From contig NZ_JAKJIC010000002.1 of the NCBI RefSeq assembly GCF_021864535.1, forward strand, positions 372,001 to 436,000: 64,000 bases of DNA. The letters are read 5' to 3'. The stretch is from Oryzibacter oryziterrae. GTDB taxonomy: Bacteria; Pseudomonadota; Alphaproteobacteria; Rhizobiales; Pleomorphomonadaceae. The notes beneath the pieces were generated by a model. That model was not told where the DNA came from. It made no database searches and was given only the letters and a program-made list of their open reading frames with translations. Positions within the stretch are counted from its first letter, which is position 1. Every line of letters begins with the position of its first letter. The translations under genes were made by a program, and so were the position numbers. This document shows, one piece after another, positions 18,056 through 27,323 of the stretch.

Positions 18056-19182
18056 TGCTGGCACCCGCTGAATCTCCTGTGGAACCGGATATCGGATCGG
18101 GCATCCAGAGCGTCGGTCAAAGCTACTCGGCTCTGGTCTGGCGCCGGTTCAAACGCTCCTGGACCGGCATGTTCGGTCTGGTCCTCGTGGCAATGATGCT
18201 CGCCACGGCACTCCTGGCCGACTTCCTGTCGCCGGTCGATCCGAAGTTCACCGACATCGCCTATTCGCCACCGGAACTGTTGTCCTTCCATGACAAGGAC
18301 GGCAACTTCGTGCTGCAGCCGCGCATCTACCCGCTGAAGGAAGGCGAGGAGCTCGATCCGGTCACCTATCAGCCGCTGATGGCGCCCGACTATGACAATC
18401 CGCGCCTCATCGGCCTGTTCGTGACCGGTGCGCCCTATGATCTGTTGTGGCTCATCCCCACGGACATCCATCTGTTTGGCACCACCGACGGCAAGCCGGT
18501 TCACTTTCTGGGGACGGACAAGTTCGGCCGCGACGTGTTGTCCCGTGCCTTCTACGGTGCGCGCATCTCGCTGATGATCGCCCTGACGGTCGTCTCCCTC
18601 ATCACCGTTGTCGGCACCGCGGTCGGTCTGATCTCGGGCTATTTCGGTGGCCGGTTCGACACCTGGGTGCAGCGCTTCGTCGAACTGGTGCTGGCCTTCC
18701 CGCAACTGCCCTTCTATCTGGCGCTGACCTCGTTGATCCCGGTGACCGCGCCGACGTCGGTGTTCCTCGCCTTTGTCATCTTCGTCCTGTCCGCCCTTGG
18801 CTGGGCGCAGCTGTCCCGCGAGGTCCGCGGCAAGACGCTGGCACTGGCGCGCATCGAATATGTGCGCGCCGCCATTGCCATCGGCGTCACCGACCGGCGC
18901 ATCATCTTCCGGCATATCTTCCCCAACGTCCTCAGCCACGTGATCGTGGCGGTGACGCTGGCCATCCCCAATGTGGTGCTGCTGGAATCCTTCCTGGGCT
19001 TCCTCGGCTTTGCTGTGAAGCCGCCGCTGATCTCCTGGGGGCTGATGCTGCAGGATACCGCCAACTACTCGGCCATCGGCTCCTATCCCTGGATCCTCTC
19101 GCCGGTCGCCTTCGTCTTCGTCACGGTGTTTGCCTTCAACGCGCTCGGCGACGGTCTGCGCGACGCCATCGATCCTTATTGA
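18055..19182 (+). CDS. agpC: ABC permease, DppC/OppC type, 375 aa
   Basis: The second permease has the N-terminal DppC pattern (WRRFKRSWTGMFGLVLVAMML), the HFLGTDKFGRDVLSR segment typical of the family and the EAA loop (EYVRAAIAIGVTDRRIIFRHIFPN). A periplasmic insertion of about 90 residues after the first helix makes it longer than peptide-type DppC, as in the sugar-related subgroup. Start ATG 18055 follows GGGGGAGG; GTG 18052 is adjacent. It overlaps agpB by one base and precedes the ATPase by 10 bases. Confidence 0.87.
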   Translation: MLAPAESPVEPDIGSGIQSVGQSYSALVWRRFKRSWTGMFGLVLVAMMLATALLADFLSPVDPKFTDIAYSPPELLSFHDKDGNFVLQPRIYPLKEGEELDPVTYQPLMAPDYDNPRLIGLFVTGAPYDLLWLIPTDIHLFGTTDGKPVHFLGTDKFGRDVLSRAFYGARISLMIALTVVSLITVVGTAVGLISGYFGGRFDTWVQRFVELVLAFPQLPFYLALTSLIPVTAPTSVFLAFVIFVLSALGWAQLSREVRGKTLALARIEYVRAAIAIGVTDRRIIFRHIFPNVLSHVIVAVTLAIPNVVLLESFLGFLGFAVKPPLISWGLMLQDTANYSAIGSYPWILSPVAFVFVTVFAFNALGDGLRDAIDPY

Positions 19183-19192
19183 GGACACGTCC

Positions 19193-20857
19193 ATGCGATC
19201 CAACAGCGAATTCGCCCCGGGAACCCGCCTGGACGCCGACCGGCACACGGACCGGCCCTTGATCGACGTGCAGGATCTGGCCGTCAGCTTTGCCGTCGAT
19301 GGCGAGGAGGTCAAGGCCGTGTGCGGCGTCGGCCTGCAGGTACACCGTGGTGAGACCGTCGCCATTGTCGGCGAGTCCGGCTCGGGCAAGTCGGTCACGG
19401 CGCGTGCGATCATCGGCCTGCTCGGCAAGCGATCGCGTGTCGCCAAGGGCGCATCGGTTGCCTATGAGGGCGACAACATGCTGGCCTGGTCGGCCAACCG
19501 CCGTCGCGGCATGCGCGGCTCGCGCATTGCCATGATCTTTCAGGAGCCGCTGAGCTCGCTGAACCCGGTCTATTCCATCGGCGCGCAGATCATCGAGGCG
19601 ATCCGCGTCCACACCCGCCTGTCACGGGCCGAAGCGCGCAAGCGGGCGATCCAGCTGCTCGCCGAAGTCAGGATTCCCGAGCCGGAAACGCGCATCGATC
19701 AATATCCGCACCAGCTGTCCGGCGGCCAGCGCCAGCGCGTGATGATCGCCATGGCACTCGCCAACAATCCCGACCTGCTGATCGCCGACGAACCGACCAC
19801 CGCGCTCGACGTCACCGTCCAGGCGCAGATCCTCAATCTCATCAGGGATTTGCAGAAGAAGCACGGGATGGCGGTGATCCTGATCACCCATGACCTGACC
19901 ATCGTCCGCAAATTCTCCGACTATGTCTATGTGATGCAGAAAGGCGAGATCAAGGAACACAACGCCACCGACGCCCTGTTTGCCGCTCCCCAACATGCCT
20001 ACACCCGGCATCTGCTGGGATCGGAACCCCGCGGCACGGTGCCGCCCATCGCCCCGGATGCCCCCACCATTCTGGAAGGACGCGAAGTCCGTGTCGCCTT
20101 CACTCTCAAGTCGGGCGGCTTCTTCGTGCCCGATTTCCACGAGTTCGTCGCCGTGGATAGCCTCAGCCTGGCCGTCAAGCGCAAGGAGACGCTGGGCCTC
20201 GTTGGCGAAAGCGGGTCGGGCAAGACCACCTTCGGACAGGCCCTGTTGCGGCTGATCGCCAGCCAGCACGGGGAGATCTACTTCGAAGGCCAACCCATCC
20301 ACGGCAAGAACCGCGAGCAACTGCGCCCGCTGCGGTCGCGCATGCAGATCGTGTTTCAGGATCCCTTCTCGTCCCTCAATCCGCGTCTGACCGTCAGCCA
20401 GATCATCGAGGAAGGTTTGATCGTCAACCGGATCGGGGCCAATGCCGCCGAGCGGATCGATCGGGTCCGCGACGCGCTCGATGCTGCCGGCATGCCCGTC
20501 AACATCCTCTCGCGCTTCCCCCATGAGTTCTCCGGTGGCCAACGCCAACGCATCGCCATCGCCCGCGCCATTGCGCTGGAGCCCGAGTTCATCCTTCTCG
20601 ACGAACCCACCTCGGCGCTGGATCTGTCGGTGCAGGCCAAGATCATCGACTTGCTGCGAAACCTGCAGGAGACGCGCAACCTCAGCTATCTCTTCATTTC
20701 GCACGACCTGAAGGTCGTCCGCGCCCTCTGCCATCGCGTGATCGTCATGCAGCACGGCAAGATCGTCGAGCAAGGCAGCGTCGACGATGTGCTGACCCGC
20801 CCCGCCACCGATTACACGCGCCGCCTCGTGCGCGCGGCCTTCGAGGTTGCCGACTGA
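19193..20857 (+). CDS. ABC transporter ATP-binding protein with two fused ATPase domains, 554 aa
   Basis: A single chain carries two complete nucleotide-binding domains. The first has Walker A GESGSGKS, signature LSGGQRQR and Walker [13 protein letters not shown]. The second has Walker [10 protein letters not shown], signature [14 protein letters not shown] and Walker [13 protein letters not shown]. This is a DppD-DppF fusion that energises the AgpBC permease. It closes the melA operon, which is therefore complete: enzyme, binding protein, two permeases, ATPases. ATG 19193 is chosen because the upstream frame overlaps agpC. Confidence 0.9.
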   Translation: MRSNSEFAPGTRLDADRHTDRPLIDVQDLAVSFAVDGEEVKAVCGVGLQVHRGETVAIVGESGSGKSVTARAIIGLLGKRSRVAKGASVAYEGDNMLAWSANRRRGMRGSRIAMIFQEPLSSLNPVYSIGAQIIEAIRVHTRLSRAEARKRAIQLLAEVRIPEPETRIDQYPHQLSGGQRQRVMIAMALANNPDLLIADEPTTALDVTVQAQILNLIRDLQKKHGMAVILITHDLTIVRKFSDYVYVMQKGEIKEHNATDALFAAPQHAYTRHLLGSEPRGTVPPIAPDAPTILEGREVRVAFTLKSGGFFVPDFHEFVAVDSLSLAVKRKETLGLVGESGSGKTTFGQALLRLIASQHGEIYFEGQPIHGKNREQLRPLRSRMQIVFQDPFSSLNPRLTVSQIIEEGLIVNRIGANAAERIDRVRDALDAAGMPVNILSRFPHEFSGGQRQRIAIARAIALEPEFILLDEPTSALDLSVQAKIIDLLRNLQETRNLSYLFISHDLKVVRALCHRVIVMQHGKIVEQGSVDDVLTRPATDYTRRLVRAAFEVAD

Positions 20858-20996
20858 CCCCTACGCCTTTCGGTCGATTGATATTCTCAGGTTCGTCAAT
20901 CTTTGATTGCCGAGTTCGGGCTTTGTGTTACAATTGAAAGGTCGGTTTTCCGGCGGTTCTGATCATTGCTGTTTGTCTTTTTCGGGGGAGGGGGAC

Positions 20997-23518
20997 ATGG
21001 CCGACGAACTCATTTGGAAGCTGCCCGATCACGTCTGCGATGCGGAGGCCGAAAACATCAAGGCTCGGCGTGCGGCTGCCGGGCGTGGCCCCGACAATGG
21101 TACGCAAGATCTGGTCGGGGTTGCCTTGTCCGGCGGCGGCATTCGATCGGCGGCTCAATCTCTCGGCGCCCTGCAAGCCCTGGCGGCGGCCGATGTCTTT
21201 CCGGCAGTGGACTATATCTCCTCGGTCTCCGGCGGCGGTTATACCTCGGTCGCCCTGCAGGCGGCCATTCTGGCTGAAGCTCAGGGAGCAACACAAAATC
21301 GGGAGGCCAACTATCGCGACGATTCCGACGCGCGCTTTCCATTCATCAAGAAGAACAGCGAGGACTACGGCGACTCCTACTACGTTAGCCGCTTGCGGGA
21401 CTATTCCAACTTCCTCCGCCCCAATGGGATGAAGGACGTCATAAGAGACATGGCGATTGTTGTCCGGGGCTTCTGGGGCAACCTGCTCTGGGTCATCGCC
21501 GTCATCCTCGCCCTGAACTCTTTCCTGCTGCTGCTCTGCTATCCGACGCGGGGCAGCCTGACGACAGCGTGGATGCATGCTCTGGCGAATGTCGCGACCC
21601 GCCTGTTCAAGGCGCCGCAGCTGGCGGATTGGTGCCCGATCATAGTGCTTGTTCTGATCATGCTTGCGCTGCCGCACATTGTGAAGGCCGGACGTCCTTG
21701 GTTCAAGGGATTGGCTTCGATCGGTGTCCTTGTGGGCGTCCTGGTCGTCGCATGGGGTACCACCGGAGTTCTGGCTCTAGGGCACCCGCCCGAATGGGCC
21801 GCATCACTGTCGGCCTTGTCGGCGGTCGTTGTAGCCGCCTACTTCACAGTTTATGGCATCATACGGGCGGCTCGGCCGGGTGCTGAGCAGTTCACTTCAT
21901 GGTCTTCTTTGGGGGGCTGCCTTTTCGTTGCGCTTGGCGCGGCAATCTTTCTCGACCTGCAGCCGCTTGTGCTGCTCTTGTTCCTCGATCAGGTGCTGCT
22001 GGTGCCCGGATCGAGGATTGAGGCGGCCATCCTGTTCGGCCTGCTCTCCACCGTCGCGGCCGGGTTGCGGAGCGGCGGCGCCGAGACGATTCTCAAGGTG
22101 GTGAAGAGCGCTGAAAAGGCCAAGTCGCGGTCCCCGGTTCTGTCGGGTGCCTTGAACAAGTCTCTCTATTTTGTGGCCGCGCTGATCATTCCGCTGCTGC
22201 TGTGGTTTGCGACCCTGTTCGTCTGGGCAACGTGGTTGCGGAGCGGCCCGGCCACGGACGCGACCGGAATGAACCTGCCGACCGGTCTTGGTGCAGTCAC
22301 TGGATTCCTGTTCCCAAATGACTGGCTTCTGCTGGTTTGTCTCCTCAGTGGCGGGGCTGCACTCTTCTGCCTGCGCGACGCCAACGCCAACTCCCTGCAT
22401 GGTCTTTACCGTGGCCGCCTCGGGCAGGCCTTTGTGGCCGCTTCGGTCAAGCCCAAGGTCTCCGAGTTTGCCACGCGCGCGAACAAGGCGGATTCGGCGC
22501 CCTATCCCTTGTTCAACGCGACCCTCAACATCGCCGGGTCAAAAAAGGCGAACATGCGCGCGCGCAATGCTGCCTTCTTCTTCTTCAGCCCGCGTTACTC
22601 GGGGAGCCTCGAAACCGGCTTCGTCGCCACCTCGGAACTGGAAGACGGTAAGCGCGACAAGCTTGATTGCGCGGCGGTGATGGCCATCAGCGGTGCCGCG
22701 GTCTCGACCTATCAGGGCACGCATTCCATTCCGGTCCTGGCCCCCACACTCGCCTTCCTCAACATTCGCCTCGGCTATTGGCTTCCAAATCCCCGCCTTG
22801 CTCCCGACCCCAAGAGGGGGCGATGCCTGCTGGCCGTGGACGAGTTGCTAGGGCGTCTCGACGAGACGCGCCCCTATTGCTACCTGACCGACGGCGGCCA
22901 CATCGAAAATCTTGGCATTTACGAGCTGCTGCGGCGGCAATGCGCCCTCATCATCGCCATCGACGGCGAGGAAGACCATCTCATGGGCTTTGGCGCCATC
23001 ATCTCGCTGCAGCGCCTGGCCCGTATCGACCTGGGCGTGACCATCGATCTGCCATGGCAGGACCTGCGTCCGGGCGACGACGGGCTGTCGAAGGTTCATG
23101 CGCCATCGGCCTGATCCATTACCGGAACGGCAACAAGGGCATTCTGGTCTATTTCAAGCCCACCTTGACCGGCGACGAAAACGACTATGTCGCTGAATAC
23201 AGGAAGCGCCACCCGGCCTTCCCCTTCGAGACAACGCTTGACCAGCTCTTTTCCGAGGAACAGTTCGAGGCCTATCGAGCGCTGGCCTTCCACGCGGTCA
23301 AATCCGTGTTGATGGGCGAAGCCGACGTGGCCATCGATCCTGGGTTGGCGGAGAGCCTGTCCAGCACGAAACCTGCAGCGCCCGTCCCCTCCGGGGCGGG
23401 CGTGATTGCGCGGCTCAAGCGCAAGAAGACTGCAGGCGAGGCCATCAAGCCCGCTCCCGACCGGGAGAACATCCCGCGGATACCGCTCGATCTTTTCCGT
23501 GCCGTATTCAGTCTGTAG
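20997..23518 (+). pseudogene. Membrane-anchored patatin-like phospholipase, frameshifted near 23100
   Basis: The N-terminal half of a patatin hydrolase has the oxyanion motif SGGGIRSA and the nucleophile elbow SSVSGGGYTS. About seven predicted membrane helices follow, and the catalytic Asp motif TDGGHIENLG lies near residue 640. The frame from 20997 stops at 23114, but the family's C-terminal segment resumes in another frame (IGLIHYRNGNKG, then YVAEYRKRHPAFPFETT and DQLFSEEQFEAYRAL) and runs to 23518. One missing base near 23100-23104 explains both parts. The start is fixed by a strong GGGGGAGGGGG site. It could be a real pseudogene, a sequencing error or, less likely, programmed frameshifting. 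Confidence 0.8.
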
Positions 23519-23559
23519 CCCTGTGAGAGCCACGCGGTCTGCTGCCCAGGCCGTGGCGT

Positions 23560-24114
23560 GTGAACACGGAGCGAGACGAATTGGACGCCATTGAAACGGA
23601 CCGGCTGGTGCTCAGGAACTTTCGCGCCTCGGATGCGGCAGATCTCTTTGCGTATCTGCACGCCCCGAGGGCGAGTTGCTTCTACTCGCTGACGCTGGAC
23701 GACATGGCCGCCGCCGAAGCCGAGGCGTTGAGGCGCAGCCAGGACGACGAATATATCGCGGTCTGCCTCAAGGCATCGGACCGGGTGATCGGCGATGTCT
23801 TCGCCACTGCGGAAGACGACTCCACCTCAATCGGCTGGAACTTCAACGCCGACGTCGCCGGTCAGGGCTTTGCCCATGAAGCCGCGCAGGCCCTTGTCGC
23901 GCATCTGTTCGGCGCGCGGCAGGTTCGCCGGCTCTATGCCTATGCCGAAGACGACAATCTTGCCTCCCGCCGCCTCTGCGAAAAGTTGGGCATGCGGCAG
24001 GAAGGCGTCTTCCTGGAGTTCGTCACGTTCGGCAACGACCAAAACGGCGTCCCGATCTACGAGAACACCGTGCAATATGCCCTTCTGCGCAAGGAATGGC
24101 TTGCCCGGCGCTGA
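23560..24114 (+). CDS. GNAT-family N-acetyltransferase (RimJ/RimL-like), 184 aa
   Basis: The fold is that of RimJ/RimL-type GNAT enzymes: an N-terminal ETDRLVLRNFRASDAADLFAYL strand-helix, the acetyl-CoA loop region GQGFAHEAAQALVAHLF and the C-terminal NLASRRLCEKLGMRQEG. It transfers acetyl from acetyl-CoA to an amine, commonly a protein N terminus or a small molecule. The GTG at 23560 is the longest start; a TTG at 23581 with GGAG upstream is an alternative. It sits just after the broken patatin gene and convergent to ftrA; no partner is evident. Confidence 0.8.
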   Translation: MNTERDELDAIETDRLVLRNFRASDAADLFAYLHAPRASCFYSLTLDDMAAAEAEALRRSQDDEYIAVCLKASDRVIGDVFATAEDDSTSIGWNFNADVAGQGFAHEAAQALVAHLFGARQVRRLYAYAEDDNLASRRLCEKLGMRQEGVFLEFVTFGNDQNGVPIYENTVQYALLRKEWLARR

Positions 24115-24137
24115 TCTGCCGCCGCGGCCTGGACCAC

Positions 24138-25106
24138 TCACCGCCGCTCTGCGAGAAATCGCGCCCGATACTCGGTCGGGCTCACGCCGATGCGCTTGCG
24201 GAAATGATGGCGGAGCGCTTCGGGGCTGCCGAAGCCCGAGGTTTGCGCAACGGTATCAACGCTTTCACGCTCCTGGCAGAGCAGACGCCTGGCCGCGTCC
24301 ACCCGTTCGGCGATCAGCCAGTCGCCCGGCGTTTGACCCGTGGCCTCGCCGAACCGCCGCAGGAAGGTGCGGACGCTCATGCGGCAGGCAGAGGCCATGC
24401 GCTGCACGCTCCAGTCGGCGGCAGGATCGCTCCGGATGGCATCGAGCAGCGGCGCGATCGCCGTCTCCTTGCGCTCGGGCACCGGGCGTTCCAGAAACTG
24501 CGCCTGCCCACCCGAGCGATGCGCGGGCATGACGAGACGACGCGCGACCGAGTTGGCCGCCGCCGGGCCGAAGTCCCGCCGCACCAGCTCGATCATCAGG
24601 TCGATGCCGGCCGCGCTTCCCGCCGAGGTGAACAGGCCGTTGTGTTCACGGTAGAGCGAGGCTGCGTCCACCGTCATGTCAGGATGCCGCGCGCCCAAGG
24701 CCTCGGCATAGCGCCAATGGGTGGTGATGGTACCGCCCGACAAAAGCCCGGTCGCCGCCAGCACGAAGGCCCCCGAGCAGATCGACGCCAGACGCGCGCC
24801 GCGCGCGTGCGCCGCCCGAAGCCGCGTGACGAGCCTGTCAGGCACGGGGACAGCGGCGCCCTTCCAGCCGGGCACCACGATGATGTCGGCCTCATCCATC
24901 AGATCCGCGCCGCCATCGGCCACGAAGGTCAACCCGCCATGCGCCCGCATTGGCCCATCATCGAGAGCGCAGCTGGCAAAGCGATACCAGTGCTCGCCCA
25001 TCTCCGGGCGCGCCAGTCCGAAGATCTCGGCAACGATACCGAATTCGAAGGTACAGAGCCCGTCATAGACGAGGGCAACCACGAGAGGGCCGGTGAGCTT
25101 TGGCAT
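24138..25106 (-). CDS. ftrA: FtrA-type transcriptional regulator (DJ-1/PfpI + AraC), 322 aa
   Basis: The N-terminal half is a DJ-1/PfpI-like domain with the elbow LASICSGAFVLAATGLL. The C-terminal half is an AraC DNA-binding domain (WSVQRMASACRMSVRTFLRRF and VDTVAQTSGFGSPEALRHHFRKRIG). This combination, next to a rhodanese gene, is the known FtrA/GlxA-type arrangement. ATG 25106 is preferred over TTG 25127 because the latter lies inside a promoter palindrome. It probably activates the divergent rhodanese gene in response to an unknown, possibly reactive, metabolite. Confidence 0.83.
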   Translation of the reverse strand: MPKLTGPLVVALVYDGLCTFEFGIVAEIFGLARPEMGEHWYRFASCALDDGPMRAHGGLTFVADGGADLMDEADIIVVPGWKGAAVPVPDRLVTRLRAAHARGARLASICSGAFVLAATGLLSGGTITTHWRYAEALGARHPDMTVDAASLYREHNGLFTSAGSAAGIDLMIELVRRDFGPAAANSVARRLVMPAHRSGGQAQFLERPVPERKETAIAPLLDAIRSDPAADWSVQRMASACRMSVRTFLRRFGEATGQTPGDWLIAERVDAARRLLCQERESVDTVAQTSGFGSPEALRHHFRKRIGVSPTEYRARFLAERR

Positions 25107-25110
25107 GATC

Positions 25111-25127
25111 TTGACGTATAATGTCAA
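25111..25127. promoter_or_regulatory. Operator palindrome overlapping the rhodanese -10 box
   Basis: TTGAC-GTATAAT-GTCAA is a 5+5 inverted repeat. Its spacer contains a perfect TATAAT (25117-25122) directed at the rhodanese gene, whose ATG is about 65 bases downstream. On the other strand it abuts the ftrA start. FtrA is the obvious candidate binder. Confidence 0.5.
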
Positions 25128-25187
25128 TCACGCCAATTGCAAGGCCGGCGTCGACCGGCGAGGATCGAGGGGCAAAGGAGATCCCCC

Positions 25188-25589
25188 ATGACCACCACCG
25201 TGACAGCCATTCCCCCCGCGCCCAGCGACCTTGCCCGCGAGCATTTTGCCGCCGAGTTCACCTTCGAGACCGATTGCTGGGATGTGCATGACTCCCTGGA
25301 AAAGGGAGCCGACTTCGTGCTCCTCGATGTGCGCAGCCCCGCGCTTTACGCCAGGGGGCACATTCCCGGCGCCATCAACCTGCCGCATGGCAAGATCATT
25401 CGCTCGAAGATGGCGGCCTGGCCGGATGACACCATCTTCGTCATCTATTGCGCAGGCCCCCATTGCAACGGCGCCGCACGTGGTGCGCTGCGCCTCGCCG
25501 AACTCGGCCGTCCGGTGAAGATCATGGCCGGCGGCATCACCGGCTGGATCGACGAGGGCTTCACCCTCGCGACGACCGATCCGCAATGA
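25188..25589 (+). CDS. Single-domain rhodanese-like protein, 133 aa
   Basis: The sequence has the rhodanese hallmarks: FVLLDVRSPALYARGHIPGAINLPH and the active-site loop YCAGPHCNGAARGA with the catalytic Cys. Such proteins bind or transfer sulfane sulfur. The start at 25188 is supported by AAGGAG at 25174-25179. It is divergent from ftrA, which likely controls it. Its last 29 bases overlap the 3' end of the convergent epimerase gene. Confidence 0.87.
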   Translation: MTTTVTAIPPAPSDLAREHFAAEFTFETDCWDVHDSLEKGADFVLLDVRSPALYARGHIPGAINLPHGKIIRSKMAAWPDDTIFVIYCAGPHCNGAARGALRLAELGRPVKIMAGGITGWIDEGFTLATTDPQ

Positions 25590-26619
25590 CGCCATTCGCC
25601 CGGAACCAGGCGACCTCGTCGCGCAGCGTCTCCGCCACCGGGCGAAATCTCAGGCCGAGTTCGGCTTCGCTCTTGGCATGGTCGTAGCGCGAGCGGTCAT
25701 CCTCGCGGGCGACCGTGCGGGCCATTGCCCGGCTCAGCAACACCGGACGCCCCGTGACCCGCGCAAGGGCCTCGTAGCCGGCGGCGACCACGTGCAGCAG
25801 CCAGAGCGGAATTTGCCGCCGGGGCGCCACGACGCCTGTGGCCTCACCGATCAACGGCAGGAGGTCGGCCATGGTCATGTGCCGGCCGGCCGCTAGATAG
25901 CGCTCGCCGCGCCGGCCTTTCTCATGGGCGAGGATCATGGCCCTGGCCACGTCGCGGGCGTCCACCACCGAGAAAGAGCCGGGCGGCACGCCGGGCAAGC
26001 GCTTCATCGCCACGTCGATGACCGTCTGTCCCGCCGCCGTCGGTCCGCTGTCGCCGGGGCCATGCATCCAGCCGGGCAGCACCAGCGCCGCCCAGAAATC
26101 CGGATGGGCGCCCAGAAAGGCGAGGACTTCGCGGTCCGACAGGATCTTGCTGCGATAATAGTCGTCGGTGTCCCGCTCGTCCCGCAGCATGGTCTCGTCG
26201 ATGAGGGTTCCGCGCGGCCCGTAGAGCACGGCGACCGAACTGGTTTGGACGAAGCGTCGCACGCCCGCGGCATAGGCGGCTTCCAGCAGGTTGCGCGTGC
26301 CCTCCACATTGGCCGCATGAAGTTCCCGCCAATGCCGTCCCCCCTTGTAGGAATCGCGGAAGAAGGCGGCGGTATGGAACACCACGTCAACGCCGGCTAG
26401 CGCTGAAGAAAAGCCGGCTAAGTTTAGCATGTCACCATGCACGATCTCGACGTCCAGCCCGGCAAACTGTCGGCGCGCCTTGTCCGGCGAACGCGCCAGC
26501 GCCCGCACCTGCCAGCCATCGGCAAGCAGTTCGCGGACAAGATTGTTGCCGAGAAGCCCGGTCGCGCCCGTCACAAAGGCCAGGCGGCGGCCTTGCCGGT
26601 TGTCGAAATCGTCTGCCAT
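25561..26619 (-). CDS. NAD-dependent epimerase/dehydratase family protein, 352 aa
   Basis: An extended-type SDR with FVTGATGLLGNNLV at the N terminus, an active-site Ser (QTSSVAVLYGP) and a Y-x3-K (YYRSK). The group resembles dihydroflavonol-4-reductase-like reductases that act on carbonyl substrates with NAD(P)H. ATG 26619 is preceded by GTGGAG. The gene is divergent from a merR gene, and its promoter has a 19-bp spacer with a central dyad, so it is very probably the MerR target. Confidence 0.83.
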   Translation of the reverse strand: MADDFDNRQGRRLAFVTGATGLLGNNLVRELLADGWQVRALARSPDKARRQFAGLDVEIVHGDMLNLAGFSSALAGVDVVFHTAAFFRDSYKGGRHWRELHAANVEGTRNLLEAAYAAGVRRFVQTSSVAVLYGPRGTLIDETMLRDERDTDDYYRSKILSDREVLAFLGAHPDFWAALVLPGWMHGPGDSGPTAAGQTVIDVAMKRLPGVPPGSFSVVDARDVARAMILAHEKGRRGERYLAAGRHMTMADLLPLIGEATGVVAPRRQIPLWLLHVVAAGYEALARVTGRPVLLSRAMARTVAREDDRSRYDHAKSEAELGLRFRPVAETLRDEVAWFRANGVIADRSSRG

Positions 26620-26648
26620 GATCGCACTCCACAAATGAGGGTGCCTGT

Positions 26649-26679
26649 TCTATAAGTCTGGACCATGGTCCATGGTCAA
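26649..26679 (-). promoter_or_regulatory. MerR-type promoter with 19-bp spacer and central dyad
   Basis: On the minus strand a -35 TTGACC (26679-26674) and a -10 TATAGA (26654-26649) are separated by 19 bp. The spacer contains the perfect palindrome GGACCATGGTCC (26660-26671). Over-long spacers with a dyad are the hallmark of promoters untwisted by MerR-family activators. The promoter drives the epimerase gene and overlaps the start region of the merR gene. Confidence 0.7.
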
Positions 26680-26689
26680 GGGGGCAGAG

Positions 26690-27157
26690 ATGTTGATTGG
26701 CGAGTTTGCGCGCCGTGCCGGTCTCAGTCAGGACACCGTGCGTTTCTATGTTCGCAAGGGTCTGCTGGCCCCCGCTACGGACGCCCGCGGTGGCCGCAAT
26801 CCATATCAGGTCTTCAGCGAACGCGACGTCTCCACAGCCCTCATGATCCGCTTTGCGCAGTCGCTCGGCATGTCGCTCAGGGAGATCGCCGCGATCGCGA
26901 GCGAGCTTGCGCGCGACGGTCTGACGGCGGCCCGCGAGATCGAGATCATCGACCAGCAAATCGGCAAGCTTGAGGAGAAGGCGGCCGATCTTGCGCGCCT
27001 GCTCGGCTATCTCCACACCAAGCGCGACTGGATGGCCCGCGGCAAGTCCGGTGATGAACCCGGCTTCGCCGAGGACGGTCTGTGCCTGACGGCAATTGCC
27101 GAGCTGCCTCAGGTCAAGGTCAGGGCAGGTTCAGGTAGCCGTAGACGGCGCGCTTGA
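26690..27157 (+). CDS. MerR-family transcriptional regulator, 155 aa
   Basis: The N-terminal winged helix (IGEFARRAGLSQDTVRFYVRKGLL) is followed by the second DNA-binding helix (YQVFSERDVSTALMIRFAQSLGMSLREI) and a dimerisation coiled coil (EIIDQQIGKLEEKAADLARLL). There are no conserved Cys as in metal sensors, so an organic or redox signal is more likely. ATG 26690 with AAGGGGG upstream is preferred over ATG 26672, which lies in the operator. The basic C-terminal tail (GSRRRRA) is unusual and overlaps an unassigned frame on the other strand. Confidence 0.85.
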   Translation: MLIGEFARRAGLSQDTVRFYVRKGLLAPATDARGGRNPYQVFSERDVSTALMIRFAQSLGMSLREIAAIASELARDGLTAAREIEIIDQQIGKLEEKAADLARLLGYLHTKRDWMARGKSGDEPGFAEDGLCLTAIAELPQVKVRAGSGSRRRRA

Positions 27158-27323
27158 CGCGCGCTTCCAGCGGCCCCGGCTCGATCTCCCGAAGAGGCCG
27201 CCAATCCATCCGTTTCCAGAATGCGAGCCGCGACGGCTTCCGCCGGTTCGAACAGGACGCCTGAGGTCGATCATGCGCATGGAAGGACGCGCTGGTGACC
27301 GGGGGCAGGGCGGGCATCCGCGC

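Noticed and set aside
27120-27317. Minus-strand frame of about 65 codons between merR and the GT41 gene
   Set aside because: The end (GYLNLP) looks slightly protein-like and it might be a remnant, but it overlaps merR, has no recognisable family and no clear start, so it was not called.
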